NCBI GenBank assembly: GCA_016190945.1
Contig: JACPPO010000127.1
Coordinates: 1-44,310 of the forward strand
DNA: 44,310 nt
Direction of reading: 5' to 3'
From: Acidobacteriota bacterium
Lineage (GTDB): Bacteria; Acidobacteriota; Vicinamibacteria; Vicinamibacterales; UBA2999
Positions within the stretch are counted from its first letter, which is position 1; every line of letters begins with the position of its first letter. This document shows positions 9,625-20,471 of the stretch, in pieces. Made by a program: the position numbers and the translations under genes. Under the pieces are notes generated by a model that was not told the origin of the DNA, ran no database searches, and was given only the letters and a program-made list of their open reading frames with translations.

Positions 9625-12600
9625 CAGAAGGCGTGCCGCACCCGGACGTCCAGTGCGTACGTGCGGTCCTCGTTGCGCGAGAGAATCCACGAGAAGCGGT
9701 CCGTCTGGTCGTACTCGAGCAGGATGATCTGGTCGCGCGTGGACGAGGAGAGGCTCCGCGAGTACGTGAGATAGATGCGCTCCGACAGCCGCTTCCCGAT
9801 CGTCAGCCGGGCGGCTGGATCCAGCCGCGACGACTGTGCGTTGGGATCGACGAGCGACGGCGTCAGCTGGAACGTATCGACGCCGAAGGTCTGTTCCACG
9901 ACCCGACCGACCTCGGAGGAAAGCGCGCCGGTCAGGGCGCGGGTGGCACGCTCGCGCAACAACTGCTGCTGCGGCGTGATGTTGGTGCTGTACCGGAGGA
10001 ATTCGACGTCCTGCCCCGGCGCGACGTCGCCGAACAGCAGACCAAGGACTTCGACTTCCGCCAGCGGAGGGTCGGCTTCGAAGGACGGGGTCAGGCGGTC
10101 CAGCGTTCCGGCGGCGCGCGCGATGACGCGGTACGTCTGGCCTGGCACGCGGACGCGCGTCTCGGTTTCGATGTCGAAGAACGGCTGGATCCGTGTCGGG
10201 TTGTTGAAGTCGATCGTGCCGCGCGTGATCTGGTAGCGCCGCCCCTCGAAGGTGAACTCACCGCGGTCGACCTCCGCGCGGCCGAACAGCAGCGGGCGGT
10301 CGAACGTGCCGCGCAGCTGCAGGTCGGCGTTCGCAAAGACGCGCGCGGTGCTGTTCCTGATCTCCAGCGTCGAAGGCGCCACGATCCGCACGTCGTACCG
10401 CAGCGACAATGTCGGCGCCAGCGGTGCCGCGCCGCCAGACGCCACGGCATTCGAGGTCAAGTCAAACAGCCCGCCGCCCTCGCCGAACGGCCGCGTGTAG
10501 ACGGCGTTTCGCACGGTCACGGTGCCAGCGAGCGTCGGCGCGCCGATCGGCCCCTGTACGTCCAGGTCCGCGTCAACCAGCGACCGCATGCCCTCGGGAA
10601 ACCGCAACCGCATGGCCTCGCCGGTCATCGTCACGTCGACACGCGTCGGCTGGTACCCTTCGATGTCGATCCGCCCGCCGAACCGGACCGGCCCACCCCC
10701 GAGCCGCGCGGTCACTTCGTCGAAGCGGACGCTGCGGGCATCGAATCGCACGGGGCCGGAGATGTTCTCGAGCGCGTGCGGCAGAGCGAAGTGACGGATG
10801 CGCCCGTTGTCGACGCTCATGATGCCGGTCACGACCGGATCGCGCATCGGGCCCTCGAACGTCGCTTCCAGGGAGGCGCGCCCGGAGCTGCGAATGTTCG
10901 GGACCAGTCCCTGGAGAATGCCAAGACCCGCGTCGCCGGTGGCGCGCACCGCCATCCGCTCGTCGTGCAGATTGATGACCCCGGTGATGTCCAGTTGTGT
11001 TTCGTCGCCCACCAGGCGCATCTCGGTCAAACGCATCGCGTGACGATCGAGTGCAACACGAATCGGCGAGGCGTTTCGCAACCGGTAGTCGAACAGCCGC
11101 ACATCCAGGCGGTCGACCGTGGCATCCACCAGCAGGGCGTCGATATTGGCGAGCTGGCCGATGACGCGGATGTTGCCGCTGGCGATCGCGGTCGTGAAGG
11201 GGGACAGCTGCGGGTTGAACGCGCGCACGTACGGATCCAGGGACGTGTCGGCCACGCTGAACGACAGCTCGGCGTCCATGTCCGGCGTGAGCGCAATCCG
11301 GCCGGCGCCCGACACGGCCAGCCGGGGCGACGCGGCCTCGAGCTTCACGGTCAGCAGGTCGGCGTTGATGTTCATCTCGCCACTGACCTGTCCGACGCCC
11401 TCATCCCCGACAAAGAAGTCGCTGATGGTGGCGCGTACGTCGTAGCGCGGCCGCTCGAAGGTTCCGCTTCCGCCCGCCGTGAAATCGAGGCGCCCCGAGA
11501 GCGGCGGCGTCGCGGAGGACGTCGTCATCGCGACGCTCTGGACGGGAATCCCCCGGCCATCCAGGTTGAACGAGTACGTGCCGTTCAGTCCCACCCAGGC
11601 GGCACCAACGGCACCGCCGCCCGCCTTCGCGATCCGCAGCGAGTCAAGCCGCACACCGGCGCCGTCGAGGCGCACGGCCGATGTCGCGGTCTCGAACGGC
11701 TCACCGTACGCCACGCCGTCCACGATCGTCATCTGGCCGAAGCCGTACGGCGTGAGATACGCGCCGAACACGTGGAACTCGCCCGAAAACAACCCGTCGA
11801 CGTCGTAGTCGTCCAGGTCGAACGCATGGCGCAGATCCGCCACCGGCCGGCGGTTCACGCGGATTCGCGCGTTGATCTGCTCGCCGCCGTCACGCCGCGG
11901 AAACCCCAGCGAGAACCGGCCGTCGGCATGGATCAGCGAGTCGCCGGCGCTGATCACGGCACTCGTAACGTCGGCGTAGGAGTTTTCAATGGACGCGCGC
12001 CCCGTGGCGGCACCCCAGACCACGTCGAAGGCGCGCATGCGCTCGCCGGCAAATCTGCCCTCAATGCGGGGACGCCGCACGCTGTTGACCATCACGCCGT
12101 CGAACGTGCCGTGCCCGCCGATCGAGATGACGCCGGTCCGGGATCCGAACGCCGTCAGCACACCGGCAAAGACGCGGTCGCTCTCCTGCCAGTCGGCGCT
12201 CGTCACGTGGAAGTCGATGCGCGATCGGTCGCCATACGCCGTCCGGCCCTCCAGCTCGACGTAGGTGTCCGGCGTGGCGAACCGGCTGGGCCCGATGTCG
12301 ATCCATTCGGGGCTGTAGGTGTAAGTGAGCTCCGCCCGCACGGGCACCGGCGCCAGCGGCAGCTGATTGCTGAACACACCCCATTCCCGGCTGCGCCGTT
12401 CCGCCGCGTCGAGCTGCGCGGCCGACATCTGCCGCGTCATCACCTGAATGCCGCCCGGCGGGTCGACGCGTACGCTGCCATCGCCGCGGTGCTCCGCGTA
12501 GCGGCCAAGCGGCCACTCGAGAAGGTTGCGCCCGGTCGCGCGACCCGCCAGCCGGATCCCTTCGAGCTCCAGGAAGTTCGTGAACTCCGTGAGGTCGACG

Positions 12601-13724
12601 TTGTCGTACGCGGCGTCGAACGTGGCGGTTGGCCGGACACCACGCGCTCCGAGCGGCGTCATCCGGTACCAGAACCGCGCCGTGCCGCCGTACACGGTGG
12701 CGGTCGCGTCGGTCACATCCAGGCTCTCGGGGACCCATACGACGGAGCCGCGCAGGTCGCCAAAGCGGTACGCGTTGACACCGGCGCTAGCGCTGTGGAA
12801 GTCGCCTTTGAGCTCGCGGCCCGTGCGCGCACGCCCGTTCACGACCTCCCGGAACATGTGGAACGTGCCGGTGAAGCTGCTCTCGCCCGAGAGCGAAAAG
12901 TCGTCGTTCGCGAAGAAGATCTCGCGCATTCGCGGGAGATTGACACGCGACCGCACGTAATAGAGCTGCTCCGGCCAGCGGGCCACGTCGACCTGGCCGG
13001 TGAGCAGCGACTCGGCGCCGTCGGTCGTCAGGTCGATCCGGTCGAGCACCACCTTGCCGCCCACAATCCTGAACGTGGTGCTCATGTCGGCGCGCATCGG
13101 CACGTAGTTCTGGATCGCCACGGTCCCGTTGGAGAACCGGGCCTGCCCGCGGTACTCGGAGGTCGGCCGCGTCACCATCACGTCAAGATTGCGGGTGATG
13201 ACGCTCCAGGGCGTGCCGTGGTCCGCGTAGGTAAACTCGCCGCGATAGGCCCTGACGTACTGCAACGTCGTGGTCCAGACGCTGGGATCGCGCGGCCCCT
13301 CGCGCGTGAACCGCGGGAAGTTGTGGCGGCCGCCGGCAAAGGTCTCGACGTACATCCGCCAGTCGGTCATCTCGATCGCGTCGAACACGATCCGACCATT
13401 GACGAGCGTCGTCCACGGCATCGACACGGTGATGCGATCCGCGATGAGGAAGGGCCGGGCGTCGGGCGTCAGCCCTTCGATGACCAGGTCCTCGAACACG
13501 AAGCGGCCCAGCCAGAGATGGACGGACATGCGGCCGATGTGCATCGGCCTTTCCATGTACTCCGACGCGGCGGCTTCGGCGCGCGCCTTTAGCGCTGGCC
13601 CAAGATCCACCGACACCGTCGTCACAAACGCAACCGCCATGATGACGGCACACGTGACCACCACGCGGCGGATGATGCGTCGCGTCTTCCGGGTCAGCGG
13701 ATGATGAAGGAGCCTATAAGTCAC
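9624..13724 (-). CDS. TamB-like translocation/assembly module protein (DUF490 C-terminus)
   Basis: 1366 aa, N-terminal TM, long beta-rich repeats, C-terminal GRAEVDRGEFTFEGRRYQITRGTIDFNNPTRIQPFFDIETETRV typical of TamB. Confidence 0.9.
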   Translation of the reverse strand: MTYRLLHHPLTRKTRRIIRRVVVTCAVIMAVAFVTTVSVDLGPALKARAEAAASEYMERPMHIGRMSVHLWLGRFVFEDLVIEGLTPDARPFLIADRITVSMPWTTLVNGRIVFDAIEMTDWRMYVETFAGGRHNFPRFTREGPRDPSVWTTTLQYVRAYRGEFTYADHGTPWSVITRNLDVMVTRPTSEYRGQARFSNGTVAIQNYVPMRADMSTTFRIVGGKVVLDRIDLTTDGAESLLTGQVDVARWPEQLYYVRSRVNLPRMREIFFANDDFSLSGESSFTGTFHMFREVVNGRARTGRELKGDFHSASAGVNAYRFGDLRGSVVWVPESLDVTDATATVYGGTARFWYRMTPLGARGVRPTATFDAAYDNVDLTEFTNFLELEGIRLAGRATGRNLLEWPLGRYAEHRGDGSVRVDPPGGIQVMTRQMSAAQLDAAERRSREWGVFSNQLPLAPVPVRAELTYTYSPEWIDIGPSRFATPDTYVELEGRTAYGDRSRIDFHVTSADWQESDRVFAGVLTAFGSRTGVISIGGHGTFDGVMVNSVRRPRIEGRFAGERMRAFDVVWGAATGRASIENSYADVTSAVISAGDSLIHADGRFSLGFPRRDGGEQINARIRVNRRPVADLRHAFDLDDYDVDGLFSGEFHVFGAYLTPYGFGQMTIVDGVAYGEPFETATSAVRLDGAGVRLDSLRIAKAGGGAVGAAWVGLNGTYSFNLDGRGIPVQSVAMTTSSATPPLSGRLDFTAGGSGTFERPRYDVRATISDFFVGDEGVGQVSGEMNINADLLTVKLEAASPRLAVSGAGRIALTPDMDAELSFSVADTSLDPYVRAFNPQLSPFTTAIASGNIRVIGQLANIDALLVDATVDRLDVRLFDYRLRNASPIRVALDRHAMRLTEMRLVGDETQLDITGVINLHDERMAVRATGDAGLGILQGLVPNIRSSGRASLEATFEGPMRDPVVTGIMSVDNGRIRHFALPHALENISGPVRFDARSVRFDEVTARLGGGPVRFGGRIDIEGYQPTRVDVTMTGEAMRLRFPEGMRSLVDADLDVQGPIGAPTLAGTVTVRNAVYTRPFGEGGGLFDLTSNAVASGGAAPLAPTLSLRYDVRIVAPSTLEIRNSTARVFANADLQLRGTFDRPLLFGRAEVDRGEFTFEGRRYQITRGTIDFNNPTRIQPFFDIETETRVRVPGQTYRVIARAAGTLDRLTPSFEADPPLAEVEVLGLLFGDVAPGQDVEFLRYSTNITPQQQLLRERATRALTGALSSEVGRVVEQTFGVDTFQLTPSLVDPNAQSSRLDPAARLTIGKRLSERIYLTYSRSLSSSTRDQIILLEYDQTDRFSWILSRNEDRTYALDVRVRHAF

Positions 13725-13738
13725 AGGTCAAGAGTCAA

Positions 13739-13761
13739 AGGTCAAAGGTGCGCTTTGACCT
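13739..13761. repeat. GGTCAAAG-type repeat forming 9-bp hairpin (AGGTCAAAG-GTGCG-CTTTGACCT)
   Basis: Perfect inverted repeat read directly; further AGGTCA/AGTCAAAG copies at 13725-13740; overlaps the BCCP stop codon. Confidence 0.75.
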
Positions 13762-14350
13762 AGTCAATCACAACCAGCACGGCGTTGGCTTCGACGAGCG
13801 CGCCCTCGACGGCCGGCACCTGTCTCACGATACCGGCGCGGGGGGACCGCAGCTCGTTTTCCATCTTCATGGCCTCGACCACCACCAGACCCTGGCGGGC
13901 TGCCACCGCATCGCCAACCTTCACGAGGACCTTCGCGATCCGCCCGGGCATCGGCGCCACGACACGCTGCGGGCCGGCCCTGGCTACCTCGACGCGGGCG
14001 CCCGACCGGGTACGCCGCGCCCCGATTCCCTGATGTCGGCCCCCGGGCACCGATGACGTGACCGGGACCGGGCGGCCGTTCACGTGCACCATCAGGTCAC
14101 CGGCAGCGTGCTCGACGACCGCGACCTCGAAGCTGCGCCCGCCTTCGCCGCCCTGCGGCTTCGGCGCGGCAAGCCACCCGGTCCCCACTTCGGGGCCGTG
14201 GGGGTCGGCTTCAGCTGGCTCAACCAACAGCGACCAGGCCTCCCCGACTCTGGCAACGTCCACGTGAACGCGCCGGCCGTCCAGAAACATGTCGGGACCG
14301 CGGACCTCGACACTCCGCGTCCGGCCGTCCACCTCCATCTCGAACGTCAC
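13760..14350 (-). CDS. Biotin carboxyl carrier subunit of acyl-CoA carboxylase
   Basis: APMPGRIAKVLVKVGDAVAARQGLVVVEAMKMENEL; GTG start overlaps biotin carboxylase stop (GTGA). Confidence 0.88.
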   Translation of the reverse strand: MTFEMEVDGRTRSVEVRGPDMFLDGRRVHVDVARVGEAWSLLVEPAEADPHGPEVGTGWLAAPKPQGGEGGRSFEVAVVEHAAGDLMVHVNGRPVPVTSSVPGGRHQGIGARRTRSGARVEVARAGPQRVVAPMPGRIAKVLVKVGDAVAARQGLVVVEAMKMENELRSPRAGIVRQVPAVEGALVEANAVLVVID

Positions 14351-15954
14351 GCGCGCAGCGCCTCGATCCGGGCCAGACGTTTCCAGTCCGCCTTCGCCGG
14401 CCGTTCCCATTCCCTGCGGCCAGCTTCGGCGGGCAGGTCCGCTGTGGCTCGGCTCGCAAAGATCGTCAGCTCCTCCGTGGCGTGCTTGCGCGCCGTAGCC
14501 CGGCGTTCAGAGCTCGCAAGCCGGGCGAAAGTGTGCAGCGCCGCAGCAATCGCCGCGACGTCTTCCTCGTCCTTATCGACCGTCACCAAGCGTTCGCCCC
14601 GCCGCTGCTGCAAGACCTCGTCCAGATAGCCGGTGTGGAATGCCGCGGTTTCGAATGCCGGCTGCTCGAGTATCCAGCGAAAAAGGGGGACAGTGGTGTG
14701 GATGCCGAGGACCTCGTACTCGCGGAGCGCGCGCTTCATCCGCGCGAGCGCCTGTGCGCGATCCGTACCCCAGGCGGCCAGCTTCGAAATCAGCGGGTCG
14801 TAGTGGATGGGCACCTCGGCGCCCGGCTCGGCGCCGCCGTCGTCGCGAATCCACGGACCGCCAGGGACACGCAGCGCGGTGATGCGTCCTGGCGACGGCA
14901 TGAAGCCGGTGTCCGGATCCTCGGCGTAGATGCGGCACTCGATGGCGTGACCGTGCGGCGTGAGCGCCATCGCAGCGTCGACGTCCAGCTTCTCGCCGCG
15001 CGCGATCCGAATCTGCCACCCCACCAGGTCGACACCCGTCACCATCTCCGTAATCGGATGCTCAACCTGCAGGCGGGTGTTCATCTCGAGGAACCAGAAG
15101 CGGCCGTCTTCGTCGACGAGGAACTCGATCGTGCCCGCGCTCGTGTATCCAACCGACCTGGCAACGGCCGCCGCGGCGCCCGTGATGTGCGCGCGGAGCG
15201 CCGGGGACACGCCCGGCGACGGCGTTTCCTCGATCACCTTTTGATACCGCCGCTGGATGGAGCATTCGCGCTCGACAAACGGCAGGACGGTTCCGTGCTG
15301 GTCGGCGAGCAATTGCACTTCGATGTGGCGCGGCCGTGCCAGGCGCCGCTCGAGATAGAGGGTGAAATCGCCGAAGGCGGTGCTCGCTTCGGATCGCACC
15401 GCACGGATAGCGCTCGAGAGATCCTCGGGGCCCTCGACCTGGCGCATGCCCTTGCCGCCGCCGCCAGCGACTGCCTTGACCAGCAGCGGGTACCCGATGC
15501 GCGCCGCCCCGGAGGCAATGGCCGATTCAGGATCGCCGGCGCCGAAAGGCTGCTCGGTGCCAGGGATGACTGACACGCCTGCGGCGATCGCGGCATGGCG
15601 CGCGGCCGTCTTGCTGCCCATTAGCGCGATCGCCTCGGGCGTCGGCCCGATGAATGTCAGTCCCGCATCCCGGCACGCGGACGCGAACAGCGCGTTCTCG
15701 GCCAGAAAGCCGTACCCCGGATGGACCGCATCAGCCCGGGTGCGCCGCGCGGCGTCGAGGAGACGGTCGATGCGCAGGTAACTCTCGGCCGGTGCGCTCG
15801 GCCCAATTGCGCAGGCCTCGTCGGCCATCCGCACGTGGCGCGCCGTGCGGTCGCACTCTGAGTAGACGGCCACCGACTCGAGCCCCATGTCGCGGCACGC
15901 ACGGATGACCCGCACGGCGATCTCGCCGCGATTGGCGATCAGAATCTTGCGCAA
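14347..15954 (-). CDS. Biotin carboxylase subunit of acetyl/propionyl-CoA carboxylase
   Basis: MRKILIANRGEIAVRVIRACRDMGL, VKAVAGGGGKGMRQV, EMNTRLQVEHPITEMVTGVDLV. Confidence 0.95.
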   Translation of the reverse strand: MRKILIANRGEIAVRVIRACRDMGLESVAVYSECDRTARHVRMADEACAIGPSAPAESYLRIDRLLDAARRTRADAVHPGYGFLAENALFASACRDAGLTFIGPTPEAIALMGSKTAARHAAIAAGVSVIPGTEQPFGAGDPESAIASGAARIGYPLLVKAVAGGGGKGMRQVEGPEDLSSAIRAVRSEASTAFGDFTLYLERRLARPRHIEVQLLADQHGTVLPFVERECSIQRRYQKVIEETPSPGVSPALRAHITGAAAAVARSVGYTSAGTIEFLVDEDGRFWFLEMNTRLQVEHPITEMVTGVDLVGWQIRIARGEKLDVDAAMALTPHGHAIECRIYAEDPDTGFMPSPGRITALRVPGGPWIRDDGGAEPGAEVPIHYDPLISKLAAWGTDRAQALARMKRALREYEVLGIHTTVPLFRWILEQPAFETAAFHTGYLDEVLQQRRGERLVTVDKDEEDVAAIAAALHTFARLASSERRATARKHATEELTIFASRATADLPAEAGRREWERPAKADWKRLARIEALRA

Positions 15955-16004
15955 AGCCCGATAATTCTAGCACTTAGGGGGAGCGAGACAGCTGGGCAGC
16001 CCCG

Positions 16005-16661
16005 TTACCGGATGACACCGCGGCGGACGGCATAGAGCACGATCTCGGCGGCGCTGTGGAGATCCAGCTTCTCCATCAGCCGCGCGCGGTGGGTTTCCAC
16101 CGTGCTCGGGCTGATGGAGAGGAGCGCCGCAATTTCCTTGTTCGCCTTTCCCTCGGCAATCAGCTGGAGGATCTCGCGTTCGCGCGCGGAGAGCGACTCG
16201 TACCGGTCGATGTTTCCCTTGTCCGCCAGCTGCGGGGCGTCCTCGTCCAGCACGAAGCGCGCGACGGCGGGGCTGAAGAACGAGTTGCCCTGCGACACGG
16301 CGCTCACGGCCTGGATCAAATCCACATCGGCGGAATCCTTGAGGAGGTACCCGGTCGCGCCCGCCTTGATCATCTGGTTCACGTAGGCCTCATCCGAATA
16401 CATCGTCAGCACCAGGACGCGGGTGGATGGCGACCGCTTGACGATCTGACGGGTGGCCTCGATGCCATTCATCAGCGGCATCGCCACGTCGACGATGGCC
16501 ACGTCAGGTTTCAGCTCATCTGCCTGGCGAACCGCGTCCCTGCCATTGCCGGCCTCGGCGACGACCTCCCAGTCCAGCCGCTCTTCCAGCACCTTGCGAA
16601 GCCCTTGCCGAACGACGGTGTGATCGTCGGCGAGGAGGATGCGAAGCGGCGCCATGGTCAA
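16005..16661 (-). CDS. NarL/FixJ-family response regulator (REC + LuxR HTH)
   Basis: [22 protein letters not shown]..; [43 protein letters not shown]. Confidence 0.93.
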   Translation of the reverse strand: MTMAPLRILLADDHTVVRQGLRKVLEERLDWEVVAEAGNGRDAVRQADELKPDVAIVDVAMPLMNGIEATRQIVKRSPSTRVLVLTMYSDEAYVNQMIKAGATGYLLKDSADVDLIQAVSAVSQGNSFFSPAVARFVLDEDAPQLADKGNIDRYESLSAREREILQLIAEGKANKEIAALLSISPSTVETHRARLMEKLDLHSAAEIVLYAVRRGVIR

Positions 16662-18064
16662 CCCGCGAGCGGTCGCGAACGCCCCGACGTGTCCGCCAGG
16701 GTGGCCTCCGGCAGCCGCACCATCACGCGCATGCCTCCCTCGCGGCGGTTCTCGGCGACAAAGCTGCCATAAAGCGCCTGCGCCCGTTCGCGCATGCCGA
16801 TGATGCCGAGACCGCGTCGCACGTCGGGCGTCGCCGCAGTCGTCGTGTCGATCCCGCGCCCATCGTCCTCGATGGTGAGGTGCAGGCTGCCGGCACGCCG
16901 GACCAGCGCCACCGTGCAGTACGAGGCGCCGCTGTGACGCGCGACGTTGGTGAGGGCTTCCTGCACGATGCGGTACACGCAGACCTCGACCTCTGGCGGC
17001 AGCCGCTCGTTCATCCGCGCATGGCTCAGCTGCGCCCGGATACCCGTGCGCTTGGAGAAGCTGCGGAGATACGCGCCGAGGGCTTCGGGCAGCCCGAAGT
17101 CGTCCAGCATCGAGGGATGGAGGAGCTGGGACAGATCGCGCACATTCTGCAGCGTCGATTCCGCGATCATGCGCGCATCCTCCAGCGCCTGCCGGGCGCG
17201 CGAGTCCGCGTCGACGCCCCGAAGCGCCACCCCCATTTCCATCTTGATGGCGGTGAGCGCCTGACCGACCGCGTCGTGCAGCTCACGGGCGAGGCTGCGC
17301 CGCTCCTCTTCCTGCGCATGCACGAGCTTGGCGGACAGTCTTTCGAGATCCCGCCGGGTCTGGTCTTCGGCCGTACTCTGCCATTCGATCTCACGCTCCA
17401 GCCGGCCCACGTGTCGCGATGCCGCGACGGCCACGACCAAGCCGACCACGACGGCCAGCGACGCCAGAGACACCGACCGCGTCTGCGCGTTGCTGTACAG
17501 CAGCGACGCCTCCGCCTCAATGCGCTCCCTTGAGGCACGCTGGAGGGCCGACAACGAATCCGCGATCTCCAGAATCGACTCGCGCGCAGGCACGATCCGC
17601 TGCCGGAGCACCTCGGCGGCGCCAGGGGTGCGTGTAGCGGCGGGCGCAAACACGATCTCGCGCGATCGCCAGTAGTTGTTCAGCTCGACCTGCAGCCTGC
17701 CCCAATGCTCCCGTTCGAGCGGCGACCCGATGACAGGCACGTAGGCTGGCAGCAGGCTTTCGACATCGTTGCGAATCCGTATCAGCTCGTCGCGGTAGTA
17801 CTCCCGGCTGGCAGGCGTGGAATCGATGAACGCGTCGCGCAGAAAGATGGACCCGAGCAGGACACTCGTGCGAACGGCGGTGAGCACCTCCTGGCCGCGC
17901 TGAAAGGTGTCGCGTGCGACCTCGACCCGCCGGCGGACGTCGTGCAGGCTGCGCACCAGCTCGTAGCCCGAGATGATCCACAGCGCGAACACGACCCCGA
18001 AACCCGCAATGAGGGCCCCGCGGATGCTGGACGTGGGACCGACACGCGGCGCTGGCGGTGACAT
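16658..18064 (-). CDS. NarX-type sensor histidine kinase (HisKA_3)
   Basis: ERRSLARELHDAVGQALTAIKMEMG, VYRIVQEALTNVARHSGA, DDGRGI..GLGIIGMRERAQAL; ATG at 18064 preferred. Confidence 0.9.
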   Translation of the reverse strand: MSPPAPRVGPTSSIRGALIAGFGVVFALWIISGYELVRSLHDVRRRVEVARDTFQRGQEVLTAVRTSVLLGSIFLRDAFIDSTPASREYYRDELIRIRNDVESLLPAYVPVIGSPLEREHWGRLQVELNNYWRSREIVFAPAATRTPGAAEVLRQRIVPARESILEIADSLSALQRASRERIEAEASLLYSNAQTRSVSLASLAVVVGLVVAVAASRHVGRLEREIEWQSTAEDQTRRDLERLSAKLVHAQEEERRSLARELHDAVGQALTAIKMEMGVALRGVDADSRARQALEDARMIAESTLQNVRDLSQLLHPSMLDDFGLPEALGAYLRSFSKRTGIRAQLSHARMNERLPPEVEVCVYRIVQEALTNVARHSGASYCTVALVRRAGSLHLTIEDDGRGIDTTTAATPDVRRGLGIIGMRERAQALYGSFVAENRREGGMRVMVRLPEATLADTSGRSRPLAG

Positions 18065-18260
18065 AGTGCGCTCCTCGCCCCGATAATAGTCGGCGCCGGG
18101 CAGAGACGTCCAGCGCTGCACGCGTCCCATACTGAGCTCTTCCCCACTTTCTTGAACGGATGGGAATCGCGGTTGTGTCCGGTCACCGGCGGGATCTTGC
18201 GGAAGGGCGACGCCGCGATACCAGCGTAGATCGGCGCGGCCGCAGCGAGGCCCCTCGCGA

Positions 18261-19802
18261 TTACAGCGGGATGTTGCCGTGCTTCTTGGGCGGGTTCCGG
18301 TCGCGCTTGGTCTCGAGCGCCCCAAGCGCGGCGATCAGCTTGGCACGGGTCTCGCGCGGCATGATGACTTCATCGATGAAGCCGCGCTGCGCCGCCACGT
18401 ACGGATTGGCGAACTTCTCGCGGTACTCGGCGATCCGGGCGGCGCGCGCCGCCGCCGGGTCCGGCGCGGTCTCGATCTCGCGTTTGTAGAGGATATTGAC
18501 GGCGCCCTCAGCCCCCATCACCGCAATTTCCGCGGTCGGCCAGGCGTAGTTGACGTCGCTGCGGATGTGCTTGCTCGACATGACGCAGTAGGCGCCGCCG
18601 TACGCCTTGCGCGTGATGACCGTCAGTTTCGGGACGGTCGCTTCCGCGAACGCAAAGAGCAGCTTGGCTCCATGCCGGATGATGCCGCCGTATTCCTGCA
18701 CGGTTCCCGGCAGGAACCCGGGCACGTCCTCGAACGTGATCAGCGGAATGTTGAAGGCGTCACAGAACCGCACGAAGCGGGCGCCCTTCACCGAGGCGTC
18801 GATGTCAAGCGTGCCCGCCAGATGCGCCGGCTGATTCGCGACGATCCCGACCGGACGGCCGCCGAGACGCGCAAACCCCACCAGAATGTTCCGGGCGTAA
18901 TGCTCGTGCACCTGGAGCAAGTGCCCCTCGTCCACGACCGCGTGGATGACGTCGAGCATGTCGTAGGCCTGATTCGGTGCCGCCGGCACCACCGTGTCGA
19001 GCGCCTCGTCGGCACGGTCGGGTGGATCGGCGCTCACGACCCGCGGCGGATCGTCGACGTTATTTCCCGGCATGAAGGACAGCAGCTCGCGGACGAGGAG
19101 CAGGCATTCCTGGTCGCTCTCGGCGGCGAAGTGCGCGACGCCGCTCCGCTCGTTGTGCGTCATCGCGCCGCCTAATTCCTCCTTGGTCACCTGCTCGTGG
19201 GTGACCGTCCGGATGACATCGGGACCGGTGACGAACATGTAGCTCGTGTGCTTCACCATGACTGTGAAGTCCGTGATCGCGGGCGAATAGACCGCCCCGC
19301 CGGCGCAGGGTCCCATGATGGCCGAAATCTGCGGGACCACACCCGACGCGAGCGTGTTGCGAAGAAAGATATCGGCGTAACCGCCAAGGGAGACGACGCC
19401 CTCCTGGATGCGGGCGCCGCCCGAGTCGTTCAAGCCGACGACGGGCGCGCCCATCTTGACCGCCAGATCCATGATCTTGACGATCTTCGCGGCGTTGGTT
19501 TCGGAGAGCGACCCGCCAAAGACGGTGAAGTCCTGCGCAAACGCGTAGGTGAGGCGACCGTTGATGCGGCCACGCCCACAGACGACCCCATCGCCGGGCA
19601 CGATCTGATCGGCCATGCCGAAGTCGCCGCACCGGTGCGTGACGAACTTGTCGACTTCCTCGAAAGTACCGGGATCGAACAGGAGGTCGATGCGCGCGCG
19701 CGCGGTGAGCTTGCCCGCTTCGCGCTGCCGGCGGAGACGGTCCTCTCCCCCGCCCAGCTCGGCGCGCCGTTCCAGGTCCGCGAAAATGTCTTTCGGGTTC
19801 AT
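18261..19802 (-). CDS. Acyl-CoA carboxylase carboxyltransferase subunit (propionyl-CoA carboxylase beta / MmdA-like)
   Basis: [77 protein letters not shown]. Confidence 0.93.
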   Translation of the reverse strand: MNPKDIFADLERRAELGGGEDRLRRQREAGKLTARARIDLLFDPGTFEEVDKFVTHRCGDFGMADQIVPGDGVVCGRGRINGRLTYAFAQDFTVFGGSLSETNAAKIVKIMDLAVKMGAPVVGLNDSGGARIQEGVVSLGGYADIFLRNTLASGVVPQISAIMGPCAGGAVYSPAITDFTVMVKHTSYMFVTGPDVIRTVTHEQVTKEELGGAMTHNERSGVAHFAAESDQECLLLVRELLSFMPGNNVDDPPRVVSADPPDRADEALDTVVPAAPNQAYDMLDVIHAVVDEGHLLQVHEHYARNILVGFARLGGRPVGIVANQPAHLAGTLDIDASVKGARFVRFCDAFNIPLITFEDVPGFLPGTVQEYGGIIRHGAKLLFAFAEATVPKLTVITRKAYGGAYCVMSSKHIRSDVNYAWPTAEIAVMGAEGAVNILYKREIETAPDPAAARAARIAEYREKFANPYVAAQRGFIDEVIMPRETRAKLIAALGALETKRDRNPPKKHGNIPL

Positions 19803-19815
19803 CAGGCGCGGTCCA

Positions 19816-20469
19816 TTAGACCTTGGCCGCCTGCGCCTTTTCCCAGTCCTTCAGGAACCGTTCGAGCCCGATGTCGGTCAGCGGATGCTTAAAACACTGC
19901 TCAATCACCGCCGCCGGCGCGGTGACGACGTCCGCGCCCATCCGAGCCGCTTCAACGACATGGATTGGGTTGCGGACGCTCGCGACGAGGATTTCCGTTG
20001 GAAACTCGAAGTTGTCGAAAATATCGACGATCTCTCGGACCAGGTTCATCCCGGTGGTACCCACGTCGTCCAGGCGGCCGACGAAGGGACTGACGTAAGC
20101 GGCGCCGACTTTCGCGGCAAGCCACGCCTGCGTAGCGGAAAAGATCAGCGTGACGTTGACGCGCTGCCCTTCCGATGCGAGCGTCTTGCACGCCCGCACT
20201 CCGTCCTTGGTAAACGGCACCTTGATCACGACGTGCTCGTCGATCGAGGCGAGGTCGCGTCCTTCGCGCAGCATGCCCGCGGTGTCGGTGGCGACGACCT
20301 CCGCGCTCACCGGGCCTCTGACGATCTGGCAGATCTGCTTGAGGATCTGCCGGTAGTCTCCGGACTCCTTAGCCAGCAGGGACGGGTTAGTCGTGACGCC
20401 GTCCAGAATGCCGAGCGCGGCCAGCGCCTCGATCTCCTTCACGTTCCCGGTATCGACAAACAGCTTCAT
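19816..20469 (-). CDS. Transaldolase / fructose-6-phosphate aldolase family
   Basis: [73 protein letters not shown]. Confidence 0.94.
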   Translation of the reverse strand: MKLFVDTGNVKEIEALAALGILDGVTTNPSLLAKESGDYRQILKQICQIVRGPVSAEVVATDTAGMLREGRDLASIDEHVVIKVPFTKDGVRACKTLASEGQRVNVTLIFSATQAWLAAKVGAAYVSPFVGRLDDVGTTGMNLVREIVDIFDNFEFPTEILVASVRNPIHVVEAARMGADVVTAPAAVIEQCFKHPLTDIGLERFLKDWEKAQAAKV

Positions 20470-20471
20470 GG

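Noticed and set aside
6646-9774. Plus-strand ORFs (509 and 406 aa) opposite the BamA-like gene
   Set aside because: Antisense to conserved Omp85 sequence; His/Arg/Asp-rich shadow translations.
9633-13592. 1319-aa plus-strand ORF antisense to tamB
   Set aside because: Arg/His/Pro-rich translation without recognisable motifs; the opposite frame encodes a clear TamB protein. Shadow ORF expected in high-GC DNA.
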